From Flavobacterium sp. SUN052 (GTDB lineage: Bacteria > Bacteroidota > Bacteroidia > Flavobacteriales > Flavobacteriaceae), in the NCBI RefSeq assembly GCF_028867935.1, contig NZ_JAPQNS010000024.1, forward strand, positions 1 to 62,798: a stretch of DNA of 62,798 bases, given 5' to 3'. Shown here piece after piece: positions 1 to 8,644 of the stretch. Both the position numbers and the translations under genes were made by a program. The first letter of the stretch is position 1. Each line of letters begins with the position of its first letter. The notes under the pieces were generated by a model that was not told the origin of the DNA, made no database searches, and worked only from the letters and a program-made list of their open reading frames with translations.

Positions 1-119
<119 letters not shown>

Positions 120-129
120 AATATTATTT

Positions 130-240
130 GTCAAGTCCGAAAACTTGACTGTGCTTTTTGCCTATGTCTTTCACTTATTGTGATGCCGATACGTCAAAGA
201 ACGTTCTCTCTTTCGAGATGGTGGCTAACCGTTGTTAGCC
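130..240 (-). other. 16S rRNA leader with two perfect hairpins
   Basis: Between the rRNA promoter and the 16S 5' end are two perfect inverted repeats: GTCAAGT/ACTTGAC at 130-149 (7 bp stem, 6 nt loop) and GGCTAAC/GTTAGCC at 223-240 (7 bp stem, 4 nt loop). They lie in the transcribed leader and may take part in precursor folding or RNase III processing; that role is inferred. No protein gene is supported in 120-321. Confidence 0.5.
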
Positions 241-261
241 CGTTTCCCTCATTTGGGACTG

Positions 262-293
262 CAAAGGTAAGGCATAAAAAGTCCTTTTGTCAA
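262..293 (-). promoter_or_regulatory. rRNA operon promoter (Bacteroidota type)
   Basis: On the minus strand TACCTTTG (262-269) matches the Bacteroidota -7 consensus TAnnTTTG exactly. A TTGAC lies upstream with its TTG at 291-293, 21 bases from the -7 box. The start point would fall near 255, giving a leader of about 140 bases. The -33 box sits only about 30 bp past the pruA stop codon, and no terminator hairpin is visible between them. Confidence 0.85.
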
Positions 294-321
294 GCCCTTC
301 TTCAAAAAAAATTAAAATATT

Positions 322-1953
322 TTAGTCGGCCTCTAAGAATGGGTATCGGTATGATGTTGGCGAAACAAACGTTTCTTTGATCGTTCTGGCTGATACCCAG
401 CGCAAAAGATTTAAAAGAGATCCTGCTTTGTCATTCGTTCCAGATGCTCTTGCTCCACCAAACGGTTGTTGCCCTACCACTGCGCCAGTTGGCTTATCAT
501 TAATGTAGAAGTTACCCGCTGCGTTTTGCAATGATTTACTAACCTGTTCAATCACATATCGATCTTTTGCAAAAATCGATCCTGTCAATGCATAGGGTGA
601 TGTGCTATCAACTAATTTTATCACTTCTTCAAATTGTGCGTCCTCATAAACATACACTGTTAACACAGGGCCAAATATCTCTTCGCACATTGTCCTGTAT
701 TTCGGGTCATTTACACGTAGCACTGTCGGTTCTACGAAATATCCTTTAGACTTGTCATGTTGTCCCCCAGCGACAATTTCCACTGTGGGGTCCTGCTTTG
801 CCTGTTCTATGTAATTGGAAATTTTGTCGAAGGACCTTTCATCTATGACGGCGTTGACGAAATTGATGAAGTCTTCGGTGCTTCCCATTTTCAATTCGCT
901 CAACTCGCTTTTAATCATTGCCTCAACTTGTGGCCACAAACTTGCAGGAATGTATGCCCTAGAAGCAGCTGAGCATTTTTGGCCCTGATATTCGAATGCT
1001 CCTCTAATAAGTGCAGTTGTAACTTCCTTTACGTCAGCTGATTTATGTACTAATACGAAGTCTTTTCCACCGGTTTCCCCCACAATTCGTGGATAAGTTT
1101 TGTATTTGTGGATATTCTGGCCAATCGTTTTCCATATATTTTGAAATACGCCAGTACTCCCTGTAAAGTGAATTCCCGCAAAGTCAGGGTGACTAAAAAT
1201 GATGTCTCCCGCGATTGGTCCATCCACATAAATGAGGTTAATAACGCCATCGGGTAAACCTGCTTTTTTCAGCACTTCCATGATGACATTTGCTGAATAA
1301 ACTTGTGTATAAGCGGGTTTCCATACAACTGTGTTACCCAACATCGCGGCTGATGTGGGTAAATTGCCTGCAATAGCTGTGAAGTTGAATGGGGTTAGCG
1401 CGAACACAAACCCTTCTAATGGCCGATATTCCAACCGATTCCAGACTCCAGGTGATGAATTTGGTTGCTGGTTGTAGATCTCGGTCATATACTGCACATT
1501 AAACCGTAGGAAATCTATCAGTTCGCAGGCAGAATCAATTTCTGCTTGAAACACGTTTTTTGACTGTCCCAGCATTGTCGCAGTATTCATCTTTGCCCGG
1601 TAAGGACCAGCCAACAGATCAGCAGCTTTCAAAAAAATTCCCGCCCGCTGTTCCCATGGTAGGTTGGACCATTTATCTTTTGCCTCTAATGCTGCTTGAA
1701 TCGCTTGTTGAACGTGAGATGCATCGCCTTCTGAGAAATAGCCAAGTGTATGAGCGTGTTCATGAGGAGGAGCAATTCGAATTTTAGTTGCTGTTCGCAC
1801 TTCGTCTACTCCGATGTACATTGGAATGTCGACCTCTTGGCTCTTCGCTTCAGCAATTGCCTCTTTAATTGCTTTCCGCTCCGGTGAATTTGGCCGATAC
1901 TCTTTAACTAGTTCGTTTTGAATCGCTGGCGTTTGAAATATGCCTAAAGCCAT
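322..1953 (-). CDS. pruA: L-glutamate gamma-semialdehyde (1-pyrroline-5-carboxylate) dehydrogenase
   Basis: This is an NAD-dependent aldehyde dehydrogenase that oxidises glutamate semialdehyde (from proline) to glutamate in the cytoplasm. The 543-residue protein has the aldehyde dehydrogenase fold, with the catalytic Glu in VGETGGKDF (Glu293) and the nucleophilic Cys in GQKCSAASRAY (Cys327). Length and end-to-end similarity fit the single-domain PruA of Bacteroidota and eukaryotes rather than the PutA fusion. The ATG start follows a TACCTTTG box by about 20 bases. The gene reads in the same direction as the rRNA operon and ends close to its promoter, with no terminator seen. Confidence 0.95.
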   Translation of the reverse strand: MALGIFQTPAIQNELVKEYRPNSPERKAIKEAIAEAKSQEVDIPMYIGVDEVRTATKIRIAPPHEHAHTLGYFSEGDASHVQQAIQAALEAKDKWSNLPWEQRAGIFLKAADLLAGPYRAKMNTATMLGQSKNVFQAEIDSACELIDFLRFNVQYMTEIYNQQPNSSPGVWNRLEYRPLEGFVFALTPFNFTAIAGNLPTSAAMLGNTVVWKPAYTQVYSANVIMEVLKKAGLPDGVINLIYVDGPIAGDIIFSHPDFAGIHFTGSTGVFQNIWKTIGQNIHKYKTYPRIVGETGGKDFVLVHKSADVKEVTTALIRGAFEYQGQKCSAASRAYIPASLWPQVEAMIKSELSELKMGSTEDFINFVNAVIDERSFDKISNYIEQAKQDPTVEIVAGGQHDKSKGYFVEPTVLRVNDPKYRTMCEEIFGPVLTVYVYEDAQFEEVIKLVDSTSPYALTGSIFAKDRYVIEQVSKSLQNAAGNFYINDKPTGAVVGQQPFGGARASGTNDKAGSLLNLLRWVSARTIKETFVSPTSYRYPFLEAD

Positions 1954-1971
1954 AATTGAAGTGTTTTTTTA

Positions 1972-1979
1972 CAAAGGTA
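1972..1979 (-). promoter_or_regulatory. -7 promoter element of pruA
   Basis: TACCTTTG on the minus strand, an exact TAnnTTTG match, 18 bases upstream of the pruA ATG. No clear TTG is found at the expected -33 distance, so only the -7 box is well supported. The predicted 5' untranslated region is about 10 bases. Confidence 0.6.
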
Positions 1980-2097
1980 CGGGATATTTATGACCTGTTT
2001 CATGTCAGAAAATGACCTACTGCGCGTTGAGTTTTACACATTCTAGCCGTCTATATGTGGATAAGCTCGTAAATTGCGAGCCTTATCAATTGGTATT

Positions 2098-3405
2098 ATG
2101 CGCTTTTACAGTACAAACAGTCCAGACGTTACTGTCTCCATCCAACAGGCTCTTTTTCACAGTTTGCCAGCCGATAAGGGTTTGTATATGCCTGATCATA
2201 TCCCTGATCTTGGTCCAGATTTTTTCAAACAGATTGCTGGTGACTCATTAGCTGATATTGGTTTTCAGGTTAGCAAGGCCTTGTTCGGAGCTGAAATTGC
2301 TGATGCCGATTTAGAAGAGCTTACTCATAGCGCTCTATCATTTGAAACTCCGGTTGTGGCGTTGGAACCAGGAAAATTGGCGGTTCTGGAGCTTTTTCAT
2401 GGTCCTTCGCTTGCTTTCAAAGATGTTGGAGCACGGTACATGGCTGGTCTGATGTCCTATTTCTCTAAAAACAGCGATTCAGAAGTGCACATCTTGGTTG
2501 CTACTTCTGGCGATACTGGTGGTGCTGTAGCCATGGGTTTTCATAATGTACCTGGTGTGCGAGTATCAATTCTGTATCCTAGTGGTCGTGTGAGCGACTT
2601 ACAGGAAAAGCAGTTAACAACCCTTGGCGGCAATATTCAGGCTTTCGAAGTAGATGGTTCGTTTGATGATTGCCAAGCCTTAGTTAAGCAGGCGTTTCTT
2701 GATACTGAATTGAATAGTCGGTTGGCGCTTTCTTCAGCCAACTCCATTAATATCTTCCGGTTGATACCCCAGGGCTTCTACTATGTCAGTGCCTTTGGAC
2801 AAGTTTCACATATCCACAAACCTGTAGTGTTTTCCACACCCAGCGGGAATTTTGGGAATTTGAGTGCGGGCGTTTTAGTTCAACACATGGGTTTACCTGT
2901 TCATCATTTTGTAGCGGCTACGAACATTAATCACGTCGTTCCTGATTATTTGTCCACTGGTCACTACATTCCTAAAGAATCTGTCTCGACAATTTCGAAC
3001 GCAATGGATGTTGGCGCACCGAGCAATTTTGTCAGGTTAAAACATCTTTTTGGCGATTCTCTAGAGCTAATCAGTTCCCAAATGTCTGGTTGCTTTTTCG
3101 ATGATGAACAAACAAAATCAGGTATGCAGGCCATATATCAACAATATGGCTACATCAGTTGTCCCCATACTGCCATTGGTATAATGGGCTTACAGCAGTT
3201 TCAAGCTCAACACAAAACTGATACCTGTGGAATTGCCCTCGCCACCGCACATCCTTCAAAGTTTAAGCCCTTAGTTGAAGATGTCCTCACTGTTGAGGTC
3301 GATGTTCCAGAACGTTTAGCTATACTTTCTGAGCGTGTTAAGCAATCTATTAGAATTCCTGCTCAGTTTGACGCTTTCAAGGAGTCCTTATTGAAGACTA
3401 TTTAA
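2098..3405 (+). CDS. thrC: Threonine synthase
   Basis: This PLP enzyme converts O-phosphohomoserine to threonine, the last step of threonine synthesis. The protein has 435 residues from the chosen ATG and begins MRFYSTNSPDVTVS, a typical ThrC start. The open frame reaches further upstream to a TTG at 2074, but homology favours 2098. The PLP-binding motif HGPSLAFKDVGARY puts the Schiff-base lysine at Lys108, and a phosphate-binding ATSGDTGGAV follows. Just upstream, an imperfect hairpin (GATAAGCTCG at 2060-2069 against 2077-2087) overlaps a perfect DnaA-box sequence at 2056-2064. The gene is divergent from pruA and convergent with the TPR gene. Confidence 0.94.
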   Translation: MRFYSTNSPDVTVSIQQALFHSLPADKGLYMPDHIPDLGPDFFKQIAGDSLADIGFQVSKALFGAEIADADLEELTHSALSFETPVVALEPGKLAVLELFHGPSLAFKDVGARYMAGLMSYFSKNSDSEVHILVATSGDTGGAVAMGFHNVPGVRVSILYPSGRVSDLQEKQLTTLGGNIQAFEVDGSFDDCQALVKQAFLDTELNSRLALSSANSINIFRLIPQGFYYVSAFGQVSHIHKPVVFSTPSGNFGNLSAGVLVQHMGLPVHHFVAATNINHVVPDYLSTGHYIPKESVSTISNAMDVGAPSNFVRLKHLFGDSLELISSQMSGCFFDDEQTKSGMQAIYQQYGYISCPHTAIGIMGLQQFQAQHKTDTCGIALATAHPSKFKPLVEDVLTVEVDVPERLAILSERVKQSIRIPAQFDAFKESLLKTI

Positions 3406-3406
3406 A

Positions 3407-3440
3407 CAAGAACGCCAACTTCGATAAGTTGGCGTTCTTG
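3407..3440. terminator. Bidirectional terminator between thrC and the TPR gene
   Basis: A perfect 15-bp inverted repeat (CAAGAACGCCAACTT / AAGTTGGCGTTCTTG) with a 4-base loop starts 2 bases after the thrC stop and ends 7 bases before the convergent TPR gene's stop. It could end transcription from both sides. Confidence 0.85.
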
Positions 3441-3447
3441 CTTAGTT

Positions 3448-5262
3448 CTAGTTTATTACGTCTCCCCTAAGTAGTCTGAATCGCTTCCGGGCTTCAGCCA
3501 CGTATATACTTCCAGAATGGTCTGTGAGCAATTTTTGGTAGAGAGCCATCGCCTGCGTCTTATCTTTTTTACGCTCTTCAAAAATTTTCCCCTGCAAAAA
3601 TAGGGCATCATCCCCCAAAATATCGGAGCCGTGTGATGCCGTTATCTGCTGAAGATCTTTTAGCGCTTCATCAACATTGCCTTGTTTCAGATACGTATTT
3701 GCCCGTAACCAGAATATTTCATCGGCAAGCATATGTGAACTGTACTTCTTCTGCATTCCATTGAGTGCATTTACAGCCTCATCCAATTTGTTCTGAAACA
3801 GCATCAATTCAACGGCCGCATATTCGCGCATTGCTGCCCCACTGCTATCCATTTCTGTGTTGTCTTGGATCAATAAACCCAGCTGTTCTGCATCGTTGGC
3901 TATTTCACGGGATGTGGCTAACTTCAAAATATTCAATATGTCTTTAGCCAAAGCGAAGTTCCCACTGTAGTACTGAAGTTTCGCATTTTTCAGCTTGGCC
4001 TCATGACCTAAAGGCTCTTCCCGCTGTGACTTTTCCACCTGTGAGTATAATAATGTGGATTCCCATGGCTCATTCTTCAGCAGATAAATATCTCCTTTGT
4101 CAAGTTTACACTTATCCACAAAATTCCGGTCACTTTTCCCCAATTCTATAGCTAAATCCAAAACTGTGAGAGCAGTATCTTTTTGGTCGAGGTAGTTTGC
4201 ATAGAGGTTAGCCGTACTACGTAATGCTTCCAGCGTCTTAGCGTTCGAGCCAATTTCCTGCAACATGCTTTGATAGCTTGCGATAAGTTTGCGTATCTCA
4301 GATGGATCAACCGGGTAAGTGTTCTTGATTTGCTCTTCTCGGGCATTAATCGTCAGTCGACGAGCAAACGGGTATAGTTGGCCCTGTGGATAGTTACTGG
4401 CTACGTAATCGAATGCCTCTGCTGCAGTTTTATATTCTTTATTGTTTAATGCAATGTTTCCAAGATCATAAACTCGGCTTCCGTTCAACTTTAATCGCCG
4501 ATCGGTTGCCTTTTCTTGCAACAACGCCCTGCTGAACTTTTGCTTTTGTACCAGATACCATGTTAATAACTCTGTATAGCTTAACTCATTTGGGTCTTGC
4601 TGAACACGGGAATATAATGCCTTTTCCAACATTTCTTCCTCTTTAGTGTTGATAACTCCTTGTAGAGCAGCCATCACTTTCTCTCGCTTCTCAGGAAACC
4701 GATTAAGTGTGAACAACTCACCAAGCCATTTTTCATTTTGGCCTGTACTGCGATAAAGGCTGGCTAGTTCTTCACTATAAGCTGTAGCCTCTTTGTTTTG
4801 CTCACGAGCCGATAGAAGCGCCGTAATGGCCCATTTAGGTTCGCTGATGTCTGAAAATGCCACAGCAGCCTGTTCGGCTCTTGACGTTGATTTCTGTGCA
4901 CTTTTGATGGCTGCGTTGAAATGCTTGCTTACTTCCAAACTATCTGGCTTTTTGCTGGCCAAGAAACCGGTTAGTATTTCAAACAAGTGTAGGTTGTCAT
5001 TATCAGACCGAGTTTGCCTTTTAAGGTATTTTTCAGCCTCATCTAATTTGTTAATTTTGGTCAGACTGTTTACATACCGAAATGCTATAGGCCAGCTCAC
5101 CTGAGTTTTCAACACTCGTGCATATTCGTTGGCTGCCTTATCGAATTCATCTTTCTTATAATATTCGTCCGCCAAGTCTGAAGGCGATTGACCATAGCTC
5201 ACGAATCCCCCATTTAACAGGAGTCCTAAGCAAATCAGGATATTCACAAACCTATATTTCAT
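3448..5262 (-). CDS. Exported tetratricopeptide-repeat protein
   Basis: A 604-residue protein starting with a signal peptide (MKYRFVNILICLGLLLNGGF, cleavage probably after SYGQ). The rest is helical and made of TPR-like units, for example DEYYKKDEFDKAANEYARVL near the N-terminus, LNNKEYKTAAEAFDYVASNY mid-protein and a run of units in the last third. TPR solenoids mediate protein contacts; the partner is unknown. It resembles periplasmic or outer-membrane-associated TPR proteins common in Cytophagales, and no specific function can be given. A perfect TTATCCACA lies inside the gene at 4112-4120, and its start borders the origin-like region. Confidence 0.85.
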   Translation of the reverse strand: MKYRFVNILICLGLLLNGGFVSYGQSPSDLADEYYKKDEFDKAANEYARVLKTQVSWPIAFRYVNSLTKINKLDEAEKYLKRQTRSDNDNLHLFEILTGFLASKKPDSLEVSKHFNAAIKSAQKSTSRAEQAAVAFSDISEPKWAITALLSAREQNKEATAYSEELASLYRSTGQNEKWLGELFTLNRFPEKREKVMAALQGVINTKEEEMLEKALYSRVQQDPNELSYTELLTWYLVQKQKFSRALLQEKATDRRLKLNGSRVYDLGNIALNNKEYKTAAEAFDYVASNYPQGQLYPFARRLTINAREEQIKNTYPVDPSEIRKLIASYQSMLQEIGSNAKTLEALRSTANLYANYLDQKDTALTVLDLAIELGKSDRNFVDKCKLDKGDIYLLKNEPWESTLLYSQVEKSQREEPLGHEAKLKNAKLQYYSGNFALAKDILNILKLATSREIANDAEQLGLLIQDNTEMDSSGAAMREYAAVELMLFQNKLDEAVNALNGMQKKYSSHMLADEIFWLRANTYLKQGNVDEALKDLQQITASHGSDILGDDALFLQGKIFEERKKDKTQAMALYQKLLTDHSGSIYVAEARKRFRLLRGDVIN

Positions 5263-5749
5263 TTTATAGTTTAATTAATTCTTAAAACTATTAGGACCTA
5301 TTAAGGGTGTGGATATGTTAACAGAGTTTCTTTCCACATTCATTTCACAATAACGTCTATTCTCTCCACATAGTTATACCCAAACTAGAATTTGTTGTCC
5401 ACTTTAAGTTAACTCATTATCAGAGAATTAACAAGTTATGCACAATCTTCATTAGACTTTTTTCACTTATCAACCACTTCTGTTTGCTAACAAAAAGTCA
5501 ATGGAGAAAACGTGTTACTGTAGCGTTGGTTCTATAGTAGTTATCCATACAAGCTTAAGGATTTATTCACTCTGTGGGATAACTACCAAGATGTGCACAA
5601 TTGTGATGCCAACCTTTTGTGCTTTATTAACTTTGAATACTTAGTTATCAACACTGTTATCAACTGTTTTCTTATACATTTTTTATTTCAAATTGACCTT
5701 TTCTTTTATTTCAATCAATGTCCACAAAGTGGCACTCACAACACACATA
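5263..5749. other. Candidate chromosomal replication origin (oriC-like AT-rich region)
   Basis: A gene-free stretch of 487 bp, strongly AT-rich and crowded with DnaA-box-like 9-mers. It holds TTATGCACA at 5436-5444 (full match to TTATNCACA), and one-mismatch boxes ATATCCACA (5308-5316, minus), TTATCCATA (5541-5549) and TTATCAACA (5645-5653). Weaker copies are at 5467-5475, 5657-5665 and 5718-5726. A T-rich tract at 5666-5717 follows the last tight pair and could be the unwinding element. Perfect TTATCCACA copies lie nearby at 2056-2064 (minus) and 4112-4120. mnmG (gidA), often next to oriC, is 1 kb away with a parS-like site. dnaA is not in the window, and GC skew was not computed. Confidence 0.55.
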
Positions 5750-6634
5750 TTATGCCTTTCTGAATACATAGATCAAGCTCGAGTATTGGCCACTTTTAAT
5801 ACCTAATAAATTTGAGCGAAGTCCCTCATAAAGACTTTCAAACCAATTTGTTTTTCCATCACGGTTTCGCGTACTCAGAATCCCAATGTAAAATGAATCA
5901 AAATACATTGGTTTTGTGTCTTCCAAAGTGAAGCCAGCTTGCGAAACAAGTTTACTTACTGTCGAAGGCGTAAAGTGGGATAAATGTCGGGGAACATCGT
6001 AAGCTGCCCAATATTGTTTGAAGTGTTTAGCATCATGTGAGTCAGAGTTTGGAAGAGCTAGCAACAGAGTACCTCCGCTTTTTAATCGCCCATTTAACTC
6101 TTCTATAGTTTCTCGAAGATCAGCAACATGCTCTAAGACATGCCACATGGTGATGATGTCAAATTGCTTTCCTTTTATTTCTTTTAATTCAGAAACGATG
6201 TTTTCCTTTAGACGAGAAACTGCAACTAATCTGGCATTTTTATCTGGTTCAACTCCTGCAATTGACCATTGCCCCTTTTTGCATGTTTCCAAAAACAAAC
6301 CTGTTCCACATCCTAGATCCAAAATCTTCCCTTTTTTGGGATGAATAGAATTGATTAAGTTTAGTTTTTGCCGTAGTGTGTATTGGCGAACTATCCTATA
6401 TATTTTGTTAATTATACCAGCACTTTGATCATTATGTGACACGTAATCGGCTGATTGATAGAACTCTCCAATCGATTCTTCACTTGGGCGGGGGTTGGTA
6501 AACCTGAAACCACAATCGACACATTGTTGAATTTTAAAGTCATGCTGACTCACTAAATAATCTTTACACTCTACGTACGGTGTAAACGTCGAGTTTTTAC
6601 AAACCGGGCACTCGCGAAGTTCTTCCAGAATCAT
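5750..6634 (-). CDS. Class I SAM-dependent methyltransferase with N-terminal zinc-ribbon
   Basis: The protein has 294 residues from the ATG at 6634; the frame extends 5 codons further to a TTG, which is less likely. The N-terminus holds two CxxC pairs (CPVCKN and CVDCGF, about 30 residues apart) that suggest a small zinc-binding ribbon. The SAM-binding motif ILDLGCGTGLFLETC follows at about residues 100-115, and the later motif MWHVLEHV fits the Methyltransf_23 group. Such proteins are often small-molecule or glycan methyltransferases; the substrate cannot be told. It lies downstream of mnmG but is separated from it by a terminator, so it is probably transcribed independently. Confidence 0.85.
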   Translation of the reverse strand: MILEELRECPVCKNSTFTPYVECKDYLVSQHDFKIQQCVDCGFRFTNPRPSEESIGEFYQSADYVSHNDQSAGIINKIYRIVRQYTLRQKLNLINSIHPKKGKILDLGCGTGLFLETCKKGQWSIAGVEPDKNARLVAVSRLKENIVSELKEIKGKQFDIITMWHVLEHVADLRETIEELNGRLKSGGTLLLALPNSDSHDAKHFKQYWAAYDVPRHLSHFTPSTVSKLVSQAGFTLEDTKPMYFDSFYIGILSTRNRDGKTNWFESLYEGLRSNLLGIKSGQYSSLIYVFRKA

Positions 6635-6651
6635 TTTGGTTGAAAACAAAA

Positions 6652-6676
6652 ATCCCGCTCTTGGTGAGAGCGGGAT
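6652..6676 (-). terminator. Terminator of mnmG
   Basis: A perfect 10-bp stem (ATCCCGCTCT / AGAGCGGGAT) with a 5-base loop. On the minus strand it is followed by TTTTTG, giving a classical intrinsic terminator 15 bases after the mnmG stop. Confidence 0.85.
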
Positions 6677-6691
6677 AATCTTATAGAAAAA

Positions 6692-8554
6692 TTACCGACC
6701 CATATAGACAAGTAAAATCGATATATCAGAAGGACTGACTCCACTGATTCTCGATGCTTGTCCTATGGTTGAAGGTTTTAAACGTTTTAGTTTATCACGT
6801 CCTTCAAATGAAAGTGCTTTGATTCGGTCGTAATCAAAATCAGAATTTATCTCTAAACCTTCCCATTTACCGATCTTTTCAGCATTAATCCGTTCGCGGC
6901 CAAGATAATCTTCGTATTTAATTTCAATTACAGCTTGCTCAATAGTTTCTTCATTTGGCTTTTCACCAGGATACTGCAAAAATTGTAAAAGAAAATCAAC
7001 TTCAGCTAAACCGATTTCTGGCCGTTTGATTAAACCATAAACGCTAGTTTTTTCTTTCAATTGAGAACTACTCGTCTCTGATAACCATTGATTTATCTCC
7101 TCGGGCTTAACCTTTGTTGTACGAATATCGTCAATCAAATTAGCTATCTGCTGACGCTTACTTTGTATGTTTTGATAACGCTGGTCTGAGGCCAAGCCTA
7201 CCTTATATCCCTTCTCTGTGAGTCGTAAGTCAGCGTTGTCTTGCCGTAAAAGAGTTCTATACTCGGCTCGGGACGTAAACATCCTATATGGCTCCTCTGT
7301 ACCTTTCGTAATTAAATCATCGATTAAAACGCCTATATACCCTTCAGACCGGCTTATTGTAAATGGATCTTTTACAACAACTTTTTGGTGAGCATTCATA
7401 CCCGCAATTAGCCCTTGGCATGCGGCCTCTTCATATCCTGTTGTTCCGTTAATTTGGCCCGCAAAGAAAAGATTTTCAATAAGTTGAGTTTCTAGCGTAT
7501 GCTTTAACTGAGTTGGTGGAAAGAAATCATATTCCACTGCATATCCTGGGCGGAACATTTTAGCGTTCTCAAATCCAGGAATCTTCCGCAATGCTTTTTG
7601 CTGAATTTCTTCGGGTAATGATGTTGAAAAACCATTAACATAAACTTCAACTGTATCCCACCCCTCTGGCTCTACGAAAATCTGATGGCGATCTTTATCA
7701 GCAAATCGATTGATTTTATCTTCAATTGATGGACAATATCGTGGTCCTAACCCTTTAATTCGGCCAGTAAACATTGGTGACTTTTCGAAACCCTCTTTCA
7801 GCGTTTCATGAACATCAGTATTCGTGTAGGTTATCCAGCAACTGCGTTGTTTAGTTAAATTCTTAGTGTCGCTGTAAGAAAATTTCCCCGGGTTTTCATC
7901 ACCATGCTGCTCCTCCATCGCTTCGTAATTCAAGCTTCGCCCATCAATTCTTGGGGGAGTTCCAGTTTTCATTCGCCCCGATTCGAATCCAAGCTGAACT
8001 AGTTGTTCTGTTAACCCTGTCACTGATCGCTCTGCAGTACGACCACCTCCAAACGTTTTTTGTCCTATAAAAATACGGCCGTTCAAGAAAGTTCCATTAG
8101 TCAATACTATTGATTTCGCTTTGAAGGTGATTCCCATATCGGTTTTAACGCCTTCAACTCTTCCATCCTTAACCAGTACTTGGTTCACACTATCCTGCCA
8201 GAAATCAACATTTCTATTTCTTTCAAGTGCAAGCCGCCACTCATTTGCAAAAACATTACGGTCACTTTGACAACGTGGGCTCCACATGGCAGGACCTTTT
8301 GAACGGTTAAGCATGCGGAATTGTATCATGCTTATGTCACTGATAATTCCAGACATACCGCCCAAAGCGTCTACTTCCCTTACAATTTGGCCTTTTGCTA
8401 CTCCCCCCATTGCTGGGTTACAAGACATTTGGGCAATTGTTTGCATATTCATTGTAATGAGCAAAACTTTTGACCCCATTGTTGCCGCGGCATGTGCTGC
8501 TTCACAACCTGCATGTCCTGCACCAACTACTATAACATCGTATGTTTCGTGCAT
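6692..8554 (-). CDS. mnmG: tRNA uridine-5-carboxymethylaminomethyl modification enzyme MnmG (GidA)
   Basis: This FAD protein works with MnmE to modify the wobble uridine of several tRNAs. The 620-residue length is standard. The FAD-binding VVGAGHAGCEAA is at about residues 9-20, and the conserved block AGQINGTTGYEEAACQGLIA is at about residues 365-390. The C-terminal GidA-associated helical domain ends in SGVSPSDISILLVYMGR. mnmE is not in the window. In many bacteria this gene flanks the chromosomal origin, which fits the origin-like region 1 kb away and the parS-like palindrome 22 bases before the ATG. Confidence 0.97.
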   Translation of the reverse strand: MHETYDVIVVGAGHAGCEAAHAAATMGSKVLLITMNMQTIAQMSCNPAMGGVAKGQIVREVDALGGMSGIISDISMIQFRMLNRSKGPAMWSPRCQSDRNVFANEWRLALERNRNVDFWQDSVNQVLVKDGRVEGVKTDMGITFKAKSIVLTNGTFLNGRIFIGQKTFGGGRTAERSVTGLTEQLVQLGFESGRMKTGTPPRIDGRSLNYEAMEEQHGDENPGKFSYSDTKNLTKQRSCWITYTNTDVHETLKEGFEKSPMFTGRIKGLGPRYCPSIEDKINRFADKDRHQIFVEPEGWDTVEVYVNGFSTSLPEEIQQKALRKIPGFENAKMFRPGYAVEYDFFPPTQLKHTLETQLIENLFFAGQINGTTGYEEAACQGLIAGMNAHQKVVVKDPFTISRSEGYIGVLIDDLITKGTEEPYRMFTSRAEYRTLLRQDNADLRLTEKGYKVGLASDQRYQNIQSKRQQIANLIDDIRTTKVKPEEINQWLSETSSSQLKEKTSVYGLIKRPEIGLAEVDFLLQFLQYPGEKPNEETIEQAVIEIKYEDYLGRERINAEKIGKWEGLEINSDFDYDRIKALSFEGRDKLKRLKPSTIGQASRISGVSPSDISILLVYMGR

Positions 8555-8575
8555 TTTTGTGAAAAATTACAAAAC

Positions 8576-8590
8576 GTTTCACGTGGAAAC
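8576..8590. promoter_or_regulatory. parS-like palindrome upstream of mnmG
   Basis: GTTTCACGTGGAAAC shares 13 consecutive bases (GTTTCACGTGGAA) with the asymmetric variant of the ParB site TGTTTCACGTGAAACA seen in several phyla. It differs from the consensus by an extra base in the right arm. It lies upstream of mnmG, a location where parS sites cluster in many genomes. ParB binding is inferred and was not tested. Confidence 0.4.
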
Positions 8591-8644
8591 TTTTATAGAA
8601 AATACAGAAACGTGTAAAAAAGTTCGAAATCATTAGACCCCATC

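Noticed and set aside
180..380. Open frame of 66 codons across the rRNA leader and pruA end
   Set aside because: It overlaps the rRNA promoter and leader on the opposite strand, has no family resemblance, and the region is explained by the rRNA regulatory elements.
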